Origin: Micromussa lordhowensis
Lineage: Eukaryota > Cnidaria > Anthozoa > Scleractinia > Lobophylliidae
NCBI GenBank assembly: GCA_964020085.1
Contig: OZ026603.1
Location: 25,523,889-25,587,888, forward strand
Direction of reading: 5' to 3'
Length of the DNA: 64,000 nt
A program made the position numbers and the translations under genes. Numbering within the stretch: the first letter of the stretch is position 1; the number at the start of each line of letters is the position of its first letter. A model generated the notes under the pieces. The model saw only the letters and a program-made list of their open reading frames with translations, ran no database searches and was not told the origin of the DNA. Shown here piece after piece: positions 22,501 through 36,300 of the stretch.

Positions 22501-25500
22501 AATGAAAAATCTGTACTTACCTGAAAAGTTTAAAACGATAAGTTTTTGAGTCACCTGTAGGGCCTCACTCTCCTCGCCTGAAGCAAACTTGTTACTTTGT
22601 GGCTGAATTCTATCAGCAATCTTAACTCTTAGCATCATAGAAAATCAAGCTTGTATATGTATGTACTTGAGGTGTTACAGGTTACGGCCCTTTCATTTTG
22701 ATGTTTTTACAACTATCAGGTTGTTCCTCAGTGGCAGTTGGCATTGTAAGAGCCAGCATTCCTGACAGGGATATCACTGCATCATCAGAGCTGAATTCTG
22801 ATTCGTCTGCTTTTCATGCAAGATTTGGAAACAAAAGAGCATGGATTCCGAGTTCAAATGATAAACATCCATGGATTCAAGTAAATCTACAGTATGAAAG
22901 AAATCTCACTGGTATTGTTACACAAGGCTTTAATGGTTCTTTTGTTAAGTCGTATTATCTGAGTTATGGTGAGGATGGAATAAACTGGATGAACTATACT
23001 GTTCAAGGAAAAATTAAGGTATTTATTAGGATCAATATTTAACATTCAGAGATTTATATCAATATAGACTATTAGAGTGTTCATTTTATATTCCATTTTA
23101 CATTTGTAGTATTTGTTACAGTACATGACTAGCTTCATGTACATGTAGATGTCTTCCAGACACACAATTTAAAAATTTACATGTTATATGCACATTAATA
23201 AATAAAAAAACTAACCAACCAAACCAGCTGAGCTTTCACACCAAAACACGATTACTTCACACGCGAAAACATACATGTACATATGTACAGCATATGATGT
23301 AAAGTAATACTTCCCAAGTACATGTATCTAGACATGGAATTAGAGAAGTAGAAAAAAAGGACTTGCCATAACACAATGTACGTGCAGTATACTGTCATTA
23401 GATCAAAATTAAGTTCTGTTCATCTTGAATTCTTCAGAGAGGTTATATGCAGTTCTGAGAGAGTCTTATCACAGCTATGTAAGCTCTCCCTACTGTAGGA
23501 AAAATCACACTCTCTGCATTCAACCCTGTAAACGATGCGTGCTATTTTTTGGACGGTCCTTTGGTTTTTTGAAGACAGAAGCAAGAGTGTGTATGGGCTT
23601 AAAAGCAGTCTTTATGTTGAACCGTTGCAGTGTCCGTTTTACCCTGTCCGATACCCCTTGAACATAGGGTACCACGGCAAGGCCAGCAGGGTCAGGATGG
23701 TGGTTTTGTGGGTCAGACCTTGGTTGGGCAGCATTATCAATGAATTTGGTGGGATATCCATTGACCTGTAGGCTGTCCTGGACGTGGGATATCTCCTCTG
23801 TTCTCAGAGGGTCGCTAGAAGGGATGATGCTCGCGTGGCGCATCAAGGTGCTGACGACAGATCTGTTATGTTGTGCTGGGTGGTGCGAATCAAATCCCAA
23901 GTACTTGTTGGTATGGGTGTCTTTTCGGTAGACTTGCACCTCAACCTCACCATTGGGGAGGGTGGATACACTAGCATCTAGGAGCGCGATGGTGGGTTTA
24001 CCTTCCATGGGTGTGGCGCGCTCCACTGTGAACTGGATGTGCGGGTTGACTGCATTAAGATGGCGATGGAAATTGTCAAACACTGATCGCCAAAAGTGAT
24101 TAGAATTAATTAGAATTATATAATTTTATTATTTTTTTTTAGATATTGGATGGCGATGTTGCTAGTAAGAGTTACAAAAGAGAGACTTTCCGTCCTACAG
24201 TCCTTGCACAGTATATAAGGTTGCATCCTACGAACTGCTCTAACCTGTGTGCACTTAGATTGGAACTTTATGGCCGCAATGTCACTACTGGTAAGAAACG
24301 AAATGTGCATGCATGAACAGATAACAATGTATCTACTACTAGGTGTTTCTTGTGTTAAGTTATATATAATATATAGAACAAAACAAAACTAACGAACAAA
24401 ATCTGACCAATTTTATATGTATTATTAATTTTATTATAGGGTGTTGTACATTGTTGTATGTTGGGTTTATGACCATGCACATGTAATAATCTAGAACAGT
24501 CTAACCCCTATGCAGCCACCTATTAAACGGCAACCTCTATTAGGCGGGCAGCAATTAAAGTCCAGATGAGGGCTTTTCTAATATTGCTTTTCCTTCCATT
24601 AAATGGTCAACCCCTTTTAAGTGACCACTATCCATTTCCCTGAAGGTGGCTGTTTAATAGGGGTCAAACTGTATTTGGTCACATGTCATATACATGTTGA
24701 GTTGAAAATTTCAAGAATAAATCTGTAAATGCGTGACTTTAGATTTGCGTGACGTTTGGGTTACAGTTGCGTTATGCCATTTGATTCCTTCGGATAGTTT
24801 TTCTCTCCCGCTGATTTTTGCTCATGGATGTTACGTAACATCCATGAGCTTAGGAGGCAGTCGGATGGCACTCGATCACTCACTCACTCATTCACTCACT
24901 CGATTCTGATTAATTTATTCATTAAACCGGATTAAATCGTTTCTCCCAACCCTCCCCTGCTTAGTATGGTTCTTTTCCTAGGCACTTCGTGGTGTAGGTT
25001 CAGCAGGTTTTAGCGGGGTACTAGAAAGACGAATTTTTTGTCCGCCAACATGGAGTTCGTACATATGGCGGCTAACGCGGCACGAAGATGGTTTTTGGTT
25101 CAACTCGTGGAGTTGTAAAATTGAAATTTGTCAAGCTAAGCAGCAGTAGCTGTAACAAATGGACATGGAAAGACAAGAAGCATAGCGCTCGTCAAAAACC
25201 ATGTGTAAATTTATATTGAAAGGTCAAGGTGTTTTTTCATTAGACGTAAACAAAATTCTCCGATTACAAGTCACGCTAAACTCACGCTATGCAAAGAATG
25301 TAATCAGATACTCTTTTTTTGTATATTTGCTGAAGGGCAAGAGAGTCACGTTTCGCAGACAGTGTAAGTAACCGCGTTTTTTTAACCGCGTATTTTTAAA
25401 GCGCGGTTTTCAGCCGCATACTGCGGTTCTTGTTCTTCCTTATTCGTGACCTGAAGGTTTTGCGTGATCCGTGAAGAACCTGAAATATTAACCGATATTC

Positions 25501-27038
25501 GTGATTTTACCACACAACTCTACGTGATTTTGAGACACAAGTTCTCCGAATAGTTACAGTGGTCTATCGAGAGTGCCTTAGCCATGCAATATGCAATACG
25601 GAGCCTTGATTTAGCCATTCGCGATTTTGCTTCCTACAAACACTGTTTTTAATGTAAGAACAGGTCCTTACTTTCTTATTTTCGTAATTCGGGAAATCGA
25701 AATTTTTTTTATCCGTGAACCGTGATCCTTTGTATTTTAGGTTCGTCAACCGTGCCAGAGACTTCCCTGCACGACCCTCTTGATATCTAAAGCTTTTAAT
25801 CGGACATTGTAAACAGACCACGAGAAGATGGTAAATTGTTTTTTTGTTAGATAATTTTTTATCAGTGCTGGCCTGATGGGCCGCTTGGCACAAATGTAGA
25901 CTTTGACTTCCACCGTCTGAGTTTCTATTTGCAGAACGAGTGCTTGTGCCAAACGTTTCCCATGAAAATCACTTGATTTTCATACGAATGACCGTGCAGG
26001 TGACATATATTTTCATACCAATAGTTTCGCTCAAAGACTCGTTTTGCCACAGTGGCAAAAGTAGACTTGGCATTGGGCTATTCATCCATGAGCTGCTCAG
26101 AGAGCCTTTGATTAGTTATTGTATCGTTTGCCCTTTGATTCATTATTCACTGTTCACCGTTCACGCGCGTTGTTCATCCCAAGTTGATTTGTTAAGTTTG
26201 GATTCAAGCCATCGGCGTATAGGGACCGATATGTAAGTTGTTTTCGTTTGTTTTTACTTGTGTAGCTTGCCCGATTTATGCATAGTAGCGTTTCTTTTAT
26301 TATCAGCTTATGCCTTCAGTGTGTATTATGTAGTCACCGCCCTCGTGTCAGCAAGCGGTTATTTCTAGTTATAATTTTCCTTTACTGATCTCGTTGTGGG
26401 CAAGCTCTTTCGTCTTTATTTCGTTTTAAGATTTTGTATATATACTTTGCATTTGCCGTGGCACTTAGTTCGTTTATTAGTTCCTTTTATAATGTTAGAT
26501 TCATTTACGCTGTTATGTCGCCACGTGTATAATTGAATACAATTGTTTATGTAAGTCCCTTTTTTAATTCGCCTACAGTTTACGAGATTGATTAAATGTC
26601 TCTGTAACGTATCCCCTGGTTTGGCGTGGTTTTTCTCCGGTCACGATTGTCTTGACAATTCATTCGGCCTTGATGTTCGCGTGCCGCTACAAAATCTTTT
26701 GTGAAGTTCAACGTGGTAAACAGACTTTGGCCGGCGCTGCCAGTGGATGCAAAACAATACATGTAAGCTTCGACAGAGCACTCAAAGTTTGCTGTGTTAT
26801 TGCTTACGTGTTTGCTTTACAATATGGGCTATTAAAATTTCGTCTCACGAGATAGGTTGATGTGGAAGCTAAAATCAAACATTGCGGGATTTCGGAGACA
26901 AAGGTGCAGAAAATTGATCAATAAAAAACAGCCAATTTTATAGGAATTTTCTGGGCAAATTTCGTTCAAGTAGTCGGTTTTTCACTGATATGATGCATAG
27001 AGACGGCAATTTTGCCATTTTTTGGAGAAAATAATTAA

Positions 27039-27072
<34 letters not shown>

Positions 27073-27079
27073 AGTAGAT

Positions 27080-27112
<33 letters not shown>

Positions 27113-27113
27113 A

Positions 27114-27169
<56 letters not shown>

Positions 27170-27296
27170 CAAAAAATAAAGAACTAGACAACAATGAAAA
27201 CAAAAAGGCCCAAAAAATCACGCATACGCACGCCATTTTTGTAGATCATGGTATAATGGCTCATATACCATGATGGCTAAGCCAATGAAAACTCTC

Positions 27297-27330
<34 letters not shown>

Positions 27331-30300
27331 TGGGTGTTATCCTAAGCAATAACAACAGCAACAGAAACACCAACTACTTATAAGGGTTGCCTTTCTAAAA
27401 CTGGTGATTTTGCAGGAAAATTTGAGAAACTCGTTTGGACTATCAGATGTGCTTGCTATTTGTTTGGCTGCAATAAAGGTTCTTTTTGACAGAGATCATC
27501 ATTTGCTCTTTTACCAACAATGCGCTCAAGAAACGCGCCAATGGCAAAGCTTTTTCACGTCGTGGCCACTGCCCAGTTTTTTGCAACATTAATCTAAGAA
27601 CCCCAGGCAGGTTTGGGATGTTTTTTACTTGTTGCAATGATTTCACATTAAAGTTTTATATGGCAATTAAACAGCCCCAACAGCCAAGATAAGTTTCCAA
27701 TGTGTTGTACCGACATGTATTTGATAAGATTTCTAGCAAATTTTGCGGTTTTTTATGAATTTTGCGAGATTTTGCGGATTAACTTGAAATTTGCAGCTCC
27801 AAGACTGCGCGGAATTTTAGAAGCGCTGAAAATATATTAATGCAGCAACTGGTTGAGTTGAATTATTCCTTTGCCACTTAACCACTGGAGCAGCACACAG
27901 TTGTCAATTTTAAGGGGAAATTTGGATTAACCCTCAGTGCTGTGCATGTGGATCATGGGTTTCCTTACTGTTTTAATTGCTGATATAGAGTGATTATAAT
28001 GACCCATCAAGCTCTAAATCTTGGAAAGTACTGGAAACTGTTTCGAGCCACCTTAATGCTTCTACACTGCTACGTCTCGTGTTTTCCCCTACACTTCTTT
28101 CGTGCTCTACCGCTTCCTGCGTGCTTTACAACAGAACAGAGCACAGTCGAGGCTTCTTTATTTGTTAAATAATGTAAATAGAGTTAATTCGTTTTTCTGA
28201 TATATATTTAAGAAATCAGTCTCCTCTCTTCAATTTTAGATAAACTTTGTCTCTTCACAGTTGATACTGTACCTGGGGCACGTTTCTCAAAAGCCCCCGA
28301 AACTTTTCAGGCTCGTAAAGCCATTTTTAGTTCATCTTTATCTAAAAACAGAGAAGTGTAAACGCCTGAAACTTCTTGTGTGAAGAGAACCTCTGTTTAT
28401 ATTAAAAATTATGTGAATAAAACAGCTCTGTTATCATAAGGTTTGAGATTTTGCTCTGGCTTTCCAGGTGCGAAAACTTTTCGGGACCTTCGAGAAACGG
28501 GCCACTGATCTAGTTTCTGTAGAGCTCTACAAAGGCACTTTCTATCTCATCACAGTACCTCTCTCGACCCAAGCGGGTGCTGGCGAATTTAATACAGGGG
28601 TTAACCCTCCAATGGAATGGCATCCAATCCAGGGGAAGTAAATATATTCCAAAAGCTGGAGATACATGCTAGCCCTGGCCTGATGAGCTACTTGGCTTGC
28701 ACATGTATCCTGGCTTAACCATGTTCTGTACTTGTACATGCAGTTGTTTTTGTTTGCCACCGTTTTTTCCTTCTCTGTTTTGCTGTAAGGTTATACAACA
28801 TGCAGTGAGCCAGCTCCAAGAATAATTTTTCCTGGAGCTCAAATTTGATAGATGTGTCGATGTACATGTGCCATTTGACTAAATGTGTTTGTTGATCGTT
28901 CTCAGTTCCCACAGCACCCAGAAACTTCAAACTTGTTGTGGAGTCATCCAAATCAATCAGCGCCTCATGGCGTAAGCCCCTTAAGCTCAATGGTCTTTTC
29001 CAACGTTATGTCGTGATGTATGGCACAGCAAGTAGTAAACTGGATGAAAGGGTAAATACAACAAGCACAACGTACTTAATAACTGGCCTGGAAGAATTTA
29101 CAGAATATTTTGTTCAAGTCCATGCAGAAACATCTGTATCAGGGGCTGCCTCTATTATTGAACAGGCAAAGACCCATGAAGATGGTAAGTTGTTTTCCAT
29201 GGGGGAGGATTCCCGTATAAAAAGGACAGCGGTGCCCATAGGAAATTTGTTTAAAAAAAACCTTAGAGGTAGCCAGATCCTGTTCTGTGGGCGTGTCTTG
29301 ATTTTTTTTTTCAACCCTAGGCGGTACCCATTCTAAAAACACAGATTGTATCCTGGAATAGTTTTTTTTTCTTCTCAAAAGCCCCCGGTTTAGACCTAAA
29401 GGGTACCAAAGCTGCCATTTTAACCACTAAGAGGTATGTCGAGCACCTCCGTCTGGGAGATCCTCGCCCCCTGCCCCTGAGTTGTTTGTTTCCATCTTCT
29501 TTTTTGACCGTTCTGATCAAATGTTGTTAAATGTTAGAAGAGGATTGCATGTAGGTTAATCATCTTCACTTTTGATTGCTTACTATAGCTTCCTGTACAA
29601 TTTTAAAAATCATTTCCGTGCAAGTGGGGATACTCTGTTTGCAAAAAAAAAAACTCAGAAGTAGAGGAATGAATTCTTCATTTTGTTTTGCTTGAGACAT
29701 ACAGTCTACATGCACAATTAGCCATGGAGTCAAGAGAAATTCTTTTAATTTTTATTGGATTTTACCTGCAGTTTTAGTACCAGGTAAAAGCGCTGTCAGT
29801 AGTTCCTGGAATTAGAAGCCATCATTTTATTTTGCACCCACCCTTACTATTTATCTTACTTGTGCACTACACCCAGTATATTTCCCCAAAATGTGTTCGA
29901 AACTTGCATTTGAATGCCACTGACTTTTTTTTGTGAATTACAAAAAAATAGCTCCAAGCTCTCCTCCAGCCATAGATCCACAAGAAACGAGAGCAGAAGA
30001 CGCTCACACCATACGAGTCAAATGGAATGAAATATACAAGCAAGATCAAAACGGTATCATACAGGGCTACACCGTGTACTACAACGAGAAAGGCCAACTT
30101 AAAGAGTTCAGCAAACAGACAAGTGTAAGAAATATCCTTATCACTGGATTAAAACCATTTACAGAATACTGCATCAAAGTGACAGGTTTCACGAAAATTG
30201 GAATATCTCCACAGGGAAACTGCTTCAATGTTAAAACCTTAGATTCAGGTAAACAATAATTACAAAACAAAAAAAAAACATTTCCAAGTTCCCTTTTGAC

Positions 30301-33300
30301 TCTGTTCAAAGTTAGTCGAGGTACAAAATTTTCGCATGAAACTGAGCTCAATCTTTTTTCGTAGATGAATATGCGATTAAGGTGAATTTTCATATAAAGA
30401 GTTTTGCATCGGAACTACAAATACAGTACATGTAACTGCACGTAAATATACCATGTGTACACATGTTGTTGTAATCAGAGATAAATGTAACTTGGAAATT
30501 ACGAGGCAGTGATTTGCTCTTACTAGAAAGTGTTAGGCTAACTTGAGTTACATATATTCTTTTAACTAAAGGGGATTGTAATAATTCGGGCTAACTCTTT
30601 CACCCTTTTAGTTTCTAGTATTCGTAGAATCCGGAATAAGGAGAGTCTGCAACTTGTTATGAAGTGCAAAATGTTCAGTCTTCCATGCTCGTAGATGAGC
30701 GTTAAACATGCATTTTCTAAATATGTATTTGTAGAAATGCTAGTTTGTTCATGTTTTCTCTGGGTCCAAGGAAATCTGGCCAGTGCGGTAAATGATCTAT
30801 AAAGTTACACATCGTCTGAATATCAGACGTTCTCTGCATCGTAATTGTCTACAATTAATCTCCGACGATTAGTTTTAGTTCTCAAGAATACAAATCTGGC
30901 GTAAGTTATACAGACAGCTGTGACTTGATCGTTTTTGATATACAGTATATGTAGAAAATATTTTACGTGTTCCAAAAGAATTTTACTATACATGTAAATC
31001 TACTAGCGTTCTATCACGAATGCCGTTCTCTGATTGGCTACGCTACTCGGTATCTATTCTGTTTTGAGATCTCGTACTCAGAATCTAATTGTTTAATAGA
31101 AAAACTATTCTAAACCAATCAGCGCGCGTATTTTCTTTCGACTATTTTCTAAATAAATAACTCTTACATTTTGAAAATGTCATCGATACGCATCTTTTAT
31201 GCTTGAGTTACTTACACTGTATGGTGCTTCGAGCTTTTAGAGCTGTCATGGCGCCTTTCTCAAGTGTTGGACAATGTGAAATTTTACGTGGTCTTTGATG
31301 ACTTAAGTCAAGTGATGAAGTGTCTCACAGCCGGACATTTAAAACCACAGTCTCCATAATTAAGGGTTGGGTCCCGCCATTGGATTTCAATCGTTGTTAA
31401 GATCGTTCTGTTTTTCTTGGTTTTCCTTTCTAGAGCCCAGTCATCCTCAGAATGTCAAAGTTCAAGCCATGTCTTCAGTTTCAATTCGTGTGACGTGGGA
31501 CGAACCAGCTTTTCCAAATGGAATCATCAAAGAATACATCATTTCTTATGGAACAAACAAGGGCTACCATCCGCTCAAGCAAACAGTTACAGGGAACACA
31601 ATGGAACGTGTTCTGGATGGTTTGGACAAGTTCACCACTTACTTCATAAAAGTCAGGGGCAAAACCTCAAAGTTGGGGAATGCTTCCAAAATACTGAACG
31701 CAACGACGTTTGAGGGCAGTAAGTGTTGGGCAGCAACCTGTGGTGGGATAGTGCTATGTTCACTGAGTAGAATTGCTTCCCTTTTTAGATGCCAGAACTG
31801 CTATTGTTGCATGTACATTTTCCGATTGGAGGAGAACTTGTCACTTGTCATGGGTCAAAACTAATTTATTCCCTAGGGAAACAACAACTTTGGACTCGCA
31901 CGTGATCAGGTCGTGGACCTTGAACCGCGGCAAATTTTGTGTTCTAGCCGGCGTCAAGCAAATAATGTTTTCGCGGAAAGAAAACTCACTGTTTCCCGTG
32001 GGGAATCACATGATTTTCGTGACCTCGTCGTTTCCCCTAGAGCTCACCTTCGAAATAAGGCATCATAAAAGTACTGTTTATTTCCCAAAATTCTAAGCAT
32101 CATTCAAATTAGGAATATTCCTGCTGTACACCTGCTATTTTGGAGCTGAGCACACATTAGATTTTTAGTAGAAATCTGCGGTGTGCGGTCGTCTGCAAAA
32201 TGGCGGCGCTGGATACTTTGCGTGACAATGATTTACATGTAATTGTTACATATAAATGTGTACAACAGGCCCCGGGCCCCCTAGGCAATTCAGCGGACAA
32301 GTCAGGTCAGATACGGACGTTTATCTCTCCTGGAAAGATCCTGTTAATTCCAATGGGATAATCAGGTTTGACTACATCAGGATTTACGACACCAAAACCG
32401 GTCAACAGGTGAAAAACCTTGTGAACAAGACTGCAGTGAAGCAAGATTATCCCCAGTGGCAACTGATATACAACCTGAAGCCTTTTACAAATTACACATT
32501 TACAATTCAGGCTGTCACCATCAAACCTGGAGAGGCAGTAAACGTTACAGCAAGGACTCATGAAGGACGTAGTTATGATGCGTCGCCCTTTCTACCCTCG
32601 GGACAGTCATAAGCAGGGTGTAACGAAGAAAACCCAAGAGAAGAGCCGATATGTGGAATTTGTGTTTTCGTGTTTTCGTTAGTTTGTTGTTTTCGGCACC
32701 TTGGTAAACAGCAAAAAAAATTAATATACAAGCTGTCACTATCATGATCAAACCTAGAGAGATGCCTAACTTTTCTGCAAAGACGGATGAAGGAGGTATC
32801 CCTTTTAACAAGTGTACATTTATCAAGCACGTGTCCATTTTTTAACTTTTTTGTCTCAGTTACTGCACATGGCGGCTTCCTACGCCCCTGGTTATATAAG
32901 CTGGAGGCGTTCGCTAGTAAACAGACCTGTACAATTCACGTTTTGAAATTGCATCTGCTAGTAGTAAAATCTTAGACTGTTGCATGCTATAGGTCGAAGG
33001 AGAGCTGTCTCAATCTCGATGCGTTGCTGTGTTTTGTAGCATTTGCCATCACATTGCATTTGCTTGCAACCTAATATCCGGATACTCTATTCTTTACAGT
33101 GGCGAAGATACCAGCTATTGATATTAAAGTGAACTTATGAACTCCATCACAAATTATAGTTTGTGTAACCCTTAAGCAAACGTGCCATGGCCAAATGAAT
33201 CTGACTTATGAATTTCCTAAAATCATGCACATGCCACTTCCAGATTTTTCAAAATAACGGTAAGTGATTCATTCATCCGTGTGTTTATAGTCCCAAGTCA

Positions 33301-36300
33301 ACCAAGGGATGTCACAGCTAAGCTGGTAAACGATTCCATAGTTGTAACATGGAAAGAACCACAACATCACAATGGAATACTCACCAAATACAAGGTGAAT
33401 TAACTGTGTAGGCCAATTAAATCTTTGTTACCGACCTTTCTTTGCTACTGAATACTTCGCTCGTACTATTTATCTTCATCACTTATTTCCCTATCTGCTT
33501 TTTATCTTGTCTTACTGTTCTTTTTTCCCCCAGGCGAGCGATGTCGAGCATCCGAATTACTTCTGACCATTGCATAATTTCAATTCTCTTTTAAGATGTA
33601 AAAAGTATAAGTATAGCCACTCCTCTGTAGGTTACATTGTACAGGAAACGTATACCTCAAACCTTGTAAGTTTTACGGAGCTGTAATAAACCATAACATA
33701 ACCACCCTTTTCATCAGCAAGGGGATTCCATCCTCCGGCTAATAGACTGTGTGCAGCTATATCCAATCCTTGAACTTTTCACCTCTCTAGTATATCGATG
33801 CTACTTATTTTCAATTTCTTACTCAAGGTGTTCTGCGATGGCAGACGAGACTACAACAGCTCATTCCAAACTAATATCCAAGTGGTAGAAGCTGTGATCG
33901 CGCGGCGTTCTGTTATAAAAATGGACGAGTTGAAGCCTGGTACAAAGTACATTGTGTACGTTAAGGCAACCACAGTGGAGGGAGATGGTGTTGGAAGCGA
34001 CCCTGTCATATTGCAGACTCCATCAAAAGGTATCCATGAACAGCTGGATTTCCAGGGAGTGCACTCACTTTTTGTACCATCGTTTTAGTTTGGAACAGGC
34101 TTTAATGCTTTTAGACTTGTAATCATCGCTAGTTTGTAGAGTCCAAGGTTTTTAAAGCGACATTTTCACCAAGAAAAAAAAAATGTTTTCCGTCCAAACT
34201 AATCCGGATGAATTTACAATGGACCTTTTTTCTCGGAAAACTTAACTGTACGGCTGCAAGCGACTCCCGATCCAAATCAGGTTTGGTTGCCGAATGTACT
34301 GCCTGCAATGCAGCGGGCTGGGTTTTGAAATGTCTCCTCTTTGAAGACTGTTCTCAGTCGGGACAGGCAGGCCAAATGGGATGACAAAAGCGTCATCCTG
34401 ATAACTGTGGACTGTGCCTTGATGGCCACCAATGTTGTTGGTATAAACATATATGTAGGGACTTTAGTAAAGATTTTCAAGTCCCTTCTGTTTTCCTACA
34501 TGCGAAACTGTTTTTAGTTGGATTTCAACTTGTTACTTGTCTCACGGGGCGCTCTGTTTTACTGATGTAATAAATGGTATGCACTCCCCGATGCGGCATG
34601 GTCGGGTGTCGCGGTTCGCGCTTTAGCTCTGGCCAGGGACATTGTTTTGTATTCTTGGGTAAGACACTTTACTCTCGCAGTCCGAAGAACTTAATGCTGG
34701 GGGGTAACCCTGCGATAGACTAGCATCTCATTCGGGGATTAATCTCTTTTTGGTACTGAAACCGGAGTAAGCTCCAGCCTGGTCGATGGACCACTTGCCT
34801 CGTTTGAGGACTTTTCACCTTTTACTCTCTTTCAAACCAAAGTGATCGTTTCTGGTAAATGTTTTATTATCAGCGCCTCCGCCACCACTTCCTCTCCGGG
34901 TTAATGAAGATGAGGTCACGTCAACGACAATTACCATTTCTCTAACACCGTCTTCAGATCGCAATGGAAAAGTCATGTAAGTCTGAATGACTGATCACTT
35001 AAAATTTGGTAAATTAATAACTTATCAAAAGCTATTATTACATGACGTTATGGTCATCTCTCATTCACTTTAATTCAAAAAGTAACGCGGAGAGACTGGG
35101 AAAGAGACTGCTCGGGGAGGGGGCAGTTGTATTCATTTACCAGTAGTACATTGGGGATGCATGCCACGGAACTCGGGAGGTAAGCACTAGCTTGTGGGCT
35201 CAGTCGAACGCAGACTTTAAGTTCTACTGCTGAAATAGGAAAGTTACTAGAGTAGAAATGCTCTCTTATCCTTCGAGTTGTTAATTTTACGTCACTGTCA
35301 ATTATCTCTCCAGAGCTCACCAAGTTATAGTAGAGATGGTGGGAAATGTGAGCAAACGTGAGGCAGTTTGTTTACCAAATGACGATTCCGGGTACGAAGT
35401 AACGGAGGCAAATGGGGAACGTTTCTACATTGCAGCTCAGTTTAAAAGAAGTGAACTACCCGTGGAGTTCGTTCTTGGCAATGGACAAACATACGGTGAT
35501 TATATGAATGCTCCCTTGCAGTCAGAGACACGATACAAGGCGTACTTTAGAGCAGTAACCGAGCATAATGGGGTAAGCTTTTCATCTTTTAGTCAGAAGC
35601 ATTTAAAAACAATCAAAGTTTCGGTCAACTTTCGCCACATGCTAGTTACATGAATGTGAAACCGTTTTAAAACTCAGCTAAAATTAACTCATCCGATGAG
35701 ATTCTAGCGCTAAATTGTTATCTTTTTTTGCTTCCTTAAGTATTTCGCAATTTTTTAACTGGTATTACGGATGTGCTTTAACATTTTTTCTGTCGTTTCT
35801 GTAGAAATGGCTTTTTGGAGAGTCAACCACGATTTGCCTGCCACCAACGGGTAATACTCTCATCTCTTTTTTTCTTTTATCTTTTCCAATTAAATTTGTG
35901 ATGAAGATACACTGTATAGTCTATTAATGTAATTGTTTGGCTGCATGTTGTTGATCACATGCTTTGCGATGTTGCCAGTGGAACGCATCAGTAAAATCAA
36001 GCAACATTGTTTCATGCTCTACTCTCGCATAAGGCCATCTGTGAGGATGCCGTGTACAACCGATCTACCTTAAAGGCCCAGTTTCACCCTTAATGCATTT
36101 CGCGCCTCTCGATTCGCTAATGAATTTTGTGCAGTTGAAAATGATTCGAGAAGCGATTCACTTTGAAATCCATTTCAATCCGTGGTTATTTTGCCATTTC
36201 AGTGTCTGTAATTAGTGTAAATAGACTTCATTGTTATTATACTCTTGCTTTTCATCGATATTTCGGATAAAGATTTTAAATAAGGCGTCCAGTTTGATCA

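Larger units (their letters stand above)
24300..28070. other. Gene B intron between F5/8C and FN3-3
   Basis: No exon found. It aligns in part with gene A (1000-1200) and gene C (47090-49460), where the next exon is FN3-1. It contains a MITE (24496), a palindrome (24820), a CACT repeat and a foldback element (27025). Short open frames here are not conserved. Confidence 0.6.

Noticed and set aside
29114..29520. Overlapping minus-strand frames after gene B FN3-3
   Set aside because: Antisense of an exon and intron; the equivalents in A and C are broken.
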